Shown here: positions 61,138-64,000 of the stretch, piece by piece | Layout of the letters: each line of letters begins with the position of its first letter | Numbering within the stretch: the first letter of the stretch is position 1 | Source of the DNA: an uncultured Ruminococcus sp. | GTDB taxonomy: Bacteria > Bacillota > Clostridia > Oscillospirales > Ruminococcaceae | DNA length: 64,000 nucleotides | NCBI GenBank assembly: GCA_900541495.1 | Contig: UQKC01000002.1 | Coordinates: 38,012 to 102,011 of the forward strand | Reading direction: 5' to 3' | Notes under the pieces: generated by a model | What the model was told of the DNA's origin: nothing | The model's database searches: none | Seen by the model: the letters and a program-made list of their open reading frames with translations, nothing else | Made by a program: the position numbers and the translations under genes

Positions 61138-62412
61138 ATGGAAATTTATATCGTTCAGCAGGGCGACACCGTTTCATCTGTCGCCGCGCGCTTCGGAGTA
61201 TCTCCGCAGAGGATAATCGCCGATAATTCGCTCGCGCTCCCCGATAATTTGGCGGTCGGGCAGGCACTTCTGATACTTATTCCCGAAGTTGTTCACACCG
61301 TTCGGAGCGGCGAAACGCTCGAAAGCATCGCCCGTGACTACGGAACGACCGTGCGCAGGCTTCGGCGGAACAATCTCGGTCTGACTTCGCGCGAATATAT
61401 TTACGAGGGCGAAACTATCGTTATCAGCTATGAAAATGAGCGCTCGGGAAACCTAAGTCTGAGCGGCTTTGTCTATCCCGGCGTAAATCGGAACATACTC
61501 CGTCAGGTAGCTTCGTTTGCGGAATATACCATTATTTTCGGTTACGGTTTTACCCCCGAGGGAACGCTTATCGTCCCCGATGACAGCGAGGTCGTGAGTA
61601 TCGCGAAGCAGTTCGGTTCAAAGGTGCTTCTTAGCCTTTCGCTCATCAATGCGGACGGCAGCTTTTATTCGGGAAAGCTTGCTCCGCTTCTTACCGATGC
61701 GGGATTTCAGAACCGTGTTCTTTCGCAGATGATAGACGAAATAAAGCGCAAGGGTGCAGACGGAATGGACATCGATATGGAGTATATCCCTGCGGTGTAC
61801 AAGGACGGCTTTTTGGCTTTCGTGCAAAACACCGCTGACCGTCTTCACGCGGAGGGTTTGGTGCTGAACATCGACCTCGCCCCGAAAACGAGCGCAAATC
61901 AGCAGGGTACGCTTTACGAAGCGCATGACTATCCGTCACTCGGCGCAAGTGCCGATCTTGCGTTTCTTATGACTTATGAATGGGGGTATCAATTTGGTCC
62001 GCCGCTCGCTATTGCGCCGATAAATAATGTCCGTAAAGTCGTTGATTACGCGATAACGGAGATATCGCTTGAAAAGATATACCTCGGTATGCCGAACTAC
62101 GCATACGACTGGACGCTGCCGTTCATTCAGGGCGAAAGCGCCGCCGAGGTCATAGGCAACCGCACTGCCGCGGCGAGGGCAGCTGAATACAATGTGCCGA
62201 TACTTTATGACGAAACTGCGCAAAGTCCGTACTACACCTATTTTGACAGCGAGGGACGGGAGCACATCGTCTGGTTCGAGGACGTTCGCAGTGTAAAAGC
62301 GAAGCTTGATCTTATCCGTGAATACTCGCTCAGAGGTGCAGGTGTATGGAACTTTATGCGCGCCTTTCCGCAGGCTTATCTGCTTATGGAGAATATGTTT
62401 GAGCTGGACTGA
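61138..62412 (+). CDS. LysM-glycoside hydrolase 18 protein (spore-type)
   Basis: A 424-residue protein: LysM repeat 1 (about 3-48, YIVQQGDTVSSVAARFG), LysM repeat 2 (about 52-97, HTVRSGETLESIARDYG) and a GH18 barrel (about 108-424). The catalytic DxxDxDxE is D208-E215 in GADGMDIDMEYI, and FLMTYEWGYQFGPPLA and GVWNFMRAFPQ follow. There is no signal peptide, as in B. subtilis YaaH/SleL-type enzymes that are built into spores and act on cortex peptidoglycan. This suggests a spore-former, but a vegetative role is possible. AGAGGT precedes the ATG. Confidence 0.9.
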   Translation: MEIYIVQQGDTVSSVAARFGVSPQRIIADNSLALPDNLAVGQALLILIPEVVHTVRSGETLESIARDYGTTVRRLRRNNLGLTSREYIYEGETIVISYENERSGNLSLSGFVYPGVNRNILRQVASFAEYTIIFGYGFTPEGTLIVPDDSEVVSIAKQFGSKVLLSLSLINADGSFYSGKLAPLLTDAGFQNRVLSQMIDEIKRKGADGMDIDMEYIPAVYKDGFLAFVQNTADRLHAEGLVLNIDLAPKTSANQQGTLYEAHDYPSLGASADLAFLMTYEWGYQFGPPLAIAPINNVRKVVDYAITEISLEKIYLGMPNYAYDWTLPFIQGESAAEVIGNRTAAARAAEYNVPILYDETAQSPYYTYFDSEGREHIVWFEDVRSVKAKLDLIREYSLRGAGVWNFMRAFPQAYLLMENMFELD

Positions 62413-62511
62413 TGCTGTGGCAAATGCGTAATTCGTAATTTTTTCTCCGTAAATTTTCTGTAGGAAACGTTTTTTTGTCCCGCGCCGCAGGGCATTTATA
62501 CAATAAAAACA

Positions 62512-62559
62512 AACCTGTTTTCATCGGGATCATTCCTTTGAAAACAGGTTCTTATTATT
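62512..62559 (+). terminator. Intrinsic terminator after the LysM-GH18 gene
   Basis: AACCTGTTTTC and GAAAACAGGTT pair over 17 bases, followed by CTTATTATT. Counterpart of the hairpin at 34235. Confidence 0.7.
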
Positions 62560-62643
62560 CGCGGTAATTTTGTATGCCGAAAAATCGCTTCGCGATTCGG
62601 GACGGGCAACCCGTCCCCTACAATTTCTGTGTTCGTCTTACGC

Positions 62644-62760
62644 TAAGGAAACGCTGATTAATACGTTTTTGCCATTTTTCAAAATGTCCTCAAAGGCGTA
62701 AACTCGTACATTTCTCAAAATGGCAAAACGAACGCTTCGCTTTAATCAGCTTTTTCCTAA
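62644..62760 (+). repeat. Palindromic repeat family A, copy 3
   Basis: Same arms as copy 2 (TAAGGAAACGCTGATTAATA and, inverted, TTAGGAAAAAGCTGATTAAA) but the centre with GTCAAATTGACAT is replaced by a few bases (TCCTC). Confidence 0.8.
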
Positions 62761-62870
62761 AAATCGGCGAATTTGTCGGGCGAATATAGAATCCGCCCCT
62801 ACAAAATTCGGCGTTTTGAATTTAATTTGCGGAGCAAAATAATTCCGCATTCCGCATTCCGAATTTAAAC

Positions 62871-63881
62871 TCACATTCCGTTCGGGTTCTTCTGTGTGAA
62901 GTTCCAGCTGTCTGCGCACATTTTGTCTATATCATACTGTGCTGTCCAGCCGAAGAGCTTCTTTGCCTTATCGGTGTTTGCATAACATTCTGCAATGTCG
63001 CCTGCTCTTCTGCCGACGATCTTGTAGTTGATCTTCTTGCCCGATGCTTTTTCAAATGCGTGTACAAGCTGGAGTACGCTTGTGCCCTTGCCGGTACCGA
63101 GGTTTACGGCTTCACAGCCCTTATGCTCGAGGTTATACTTTACTGCGCAGAGATGTCCCTTTGCGAGGTCTACAACGTGGATATAGTCACGAACGCCCGT
63201 GCCGTCAACTGTATCATAGTCGTCGCCGAAAACGCTGAGGCACTGGAGCTTTCCTACTGCTACCTGTGCGATATAAGGCATAAGGTTGTTCGGAATGCCG
63301 TTCGGATTTTCGCCGAGAAGTCCGCTCTCATGTGCGCCGATAGGATTGAAGTAACGGAGAAGCGCAACGCTCCAATCGCTGTCAGCCTTTGCTGTATCCA
63401 TAAGTATCTGTTCAATCATTACCTTTGTATAGCCGTAAGGATTCGTTGCGGAGGTCGGCATAGTTTCATCGAACGGGATAGGATTGTTCATACCGTAAAC
63501 CGTTGCGGAGGAGGAGAACACGATGTTCTTACAGCCATTCTCACGCATTGCACGGATAAGGTTGAGTGTGCCTGTGAGGTTGTTGTGGTAATACTCAACG
63601 GGCTTTACACAGGATTCGCCTACTGCTTTAAGACCTGCGAAATGGATAACTGCATCGATCTTATTCTCCCTAAACACTTTTTCCGTGCCCTCAAAGTCAA
63701 GCAGGTCGGTTTCATAGAATTTGAAGTCCTTTCCTGCAATTTTTTTGATTCTGTCAAGTGCTTCGGGTTTTGAGTTGCAGAAATTATCGAGGACTACGAT
63801 ATCATATCCTGCGCCGAGAAGCTCAACACAGGTATGGCTTCCGATAAAGCCTGCGCCGCCTGTAACAAGGATCGTACTCAT
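62871..63881 (-). CDS. galE: UDP-glucose 4-epimerase
   Basis: Interconverts UDP-glucose and UDP-galactose. The 336-residue short-chain dehydrogenase-type protein begins ILVTGGAGFIGSHTCVELL, has HFAGLKAVGESC, the catalytic SSSATVYG and YGYTKVMIE (Ser, and Tyr-xxx-Lys), LRYFNPIGAHESG, GTGVRDYIHVVDLA and VNLGTGKGTSVLQLV. Length and motifs are classic GalE. It stands alone with its own promoter; product use in exopolysaccharide or glycan synthesis is likely but not shown by neighbours. Confidence 0.95.
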   Translation of the reverse strand: MSTILVTGGAGFIGSHTCVELLGAGYDIVVLDNFCNSKPEALDRIKKIAGKDFKFYETDLLDFEGTEKVFRENKIDAVIHFAGLKAVGESCVKPVEYYHNNLTGTLNLIRAMRENGCKNIVFSSSATVYGMNNPIPFDETMPTSATNPYGYTKVMIEQILMDTAKADSDWSVALLRYFNPIGAHESGLLGENPNGIPNNLMPYIAQVAVGKLQCLSVFGDDYDTVDGTGVRDYIHVVDLAKGHLCAVKYNLEHKGCEAVNLGTGKGTSVLQLVHAFEKASGKKINYKIVGRRAGDIAECYANTDKAKKLFGWTAQYDIDKMCADSWNFTQKNPNGM

Positions 63882-63918
63882 AAGATATAACTTCCTTTCA
63901 GAAATATTTTCTGTTTTT

Positions 63919-63947
63919 ATTTTATCACCAACTTGACTTTAAGTCAA
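63919..63947 (-). promoter_or_regulatory. galE promoter with overlapping palindrome
   Basis: Minus strand TTGACT (63942-63947), 17 bases, TAAAAT (63919-63924). The -35 box lies inside a perfect 17-base palindrome, CTTGACTTTAAGTCAAG (63932-63948), which may be an operator. Confidence 0.68.
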
Positions 63948-64000
63948 GGGGTTCTCTAAAAACCGGAACACGAGCAAATTTTCGTTGGGACTTTGCGCAG

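Larger units (their letters stand above)
62422..62866. repeat. Compound intergenic element, family B (445 bp)
   Basis: The gap 62413-62870 has no gene. Ends AAATGCGTAATTCGTAAT and, inverted, AATTCGGAATGCGGAATGCG. Internal order: GTAGGAAACG, CGCGCCGCAGGGC, a terminator hairpin, a GGGACGGGCAACCCGTCCCC hairpin, family A copy 3, then GGGCGAATATAGAATCCGCC with CCCCTAC. The layout matches 34146-34582. Confidence 0.78.

Overview
The window is an ordinary chromosomal stretch of a Gram-positive Clostridia bacterium, most likely an Oscillospiraceae (Ruminococcus-like) species. The evidence is the gene set: AddAB instead of RecBCD, HPr kinase, WhiA/RapZ, TrmFO, RqcP, TrmK, an SMC-RNase III-FtsY cluster, a folT gene behind a tetrahydrofolate riboswitch, and tandem YcxB-like proteins. 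About 58 protein genes or gene remnants are packed tightly, many with 1-4 base stop/start overlaps. I see no rRNA, tRNA, CRISPR array, prophage or transposase gene.

Layout. 1-27627 is almost entirely minus strand. Read in the direction of transcription it runs addB-addA-membrane HTH protein; infC-rpmI-rplT with its own promoter, leader and attenuator; TrmH-type methyltransferase-dprA-topA; trmFO-two YcxB-like genes-plsX-rnc-radical SAM-smc-unknown-ftsY-rdgB-two small membrane proteins-yhbY-nadD-yqeK-rsfS-leuS (cut by the window edge). 27628-29461 holds repeats, a decayed diguanylate cyclase and an inactive rhomboid-like gene. 29462-37996 is plus strand: DUF1858 protein, trmK, Nif3-like, yfhO, then a yabM-yabN-hup-yabO-like cluster. 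38123-53259 is minus strand: citrate synthase, DUF1294, a chemoreceptor, folT, then DUF4250-hprK-PHP-murB-rapZ-whiA-dnaE and a PH/SHOCT-like protein. 53664-56110 is plus strand (uridine-kinase-like, rsmI, esterase). 56112-61019 is minus (zinc ribbon, aminotransferase, asnS, FkbM, PH-like). A LysM-GH18 protein on plus and galE on minus close the window.

The genes are mainly housekeeping: translation and ribosome maturation, tRNA modification, chromosome maintenance and repair, lipid and wall precursor synthesis, and membrane targeting. The unusual content is mostly between genes. At least nine palindromic, non-coding, MITE-like elements sit directly against stop codons, some nested inside others. 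One family appears three times (27759, 34293, 62644) and another, ending in GCGTAAT/ATTACGC-type inverted repeats, four times (34146, 37997, 43492, 62422). Other points worth checking are an FtsY whose acidic domain is at the C terminus, a frameshifted copy in a pair of small membrane proteins, a probable AUA start of infC, and an anti-Shine-Dalgarno switch behind the THF riboswitch.

All calls come from reading the sequence. No database search was possible, so family names are from recognised motifs and synteny.
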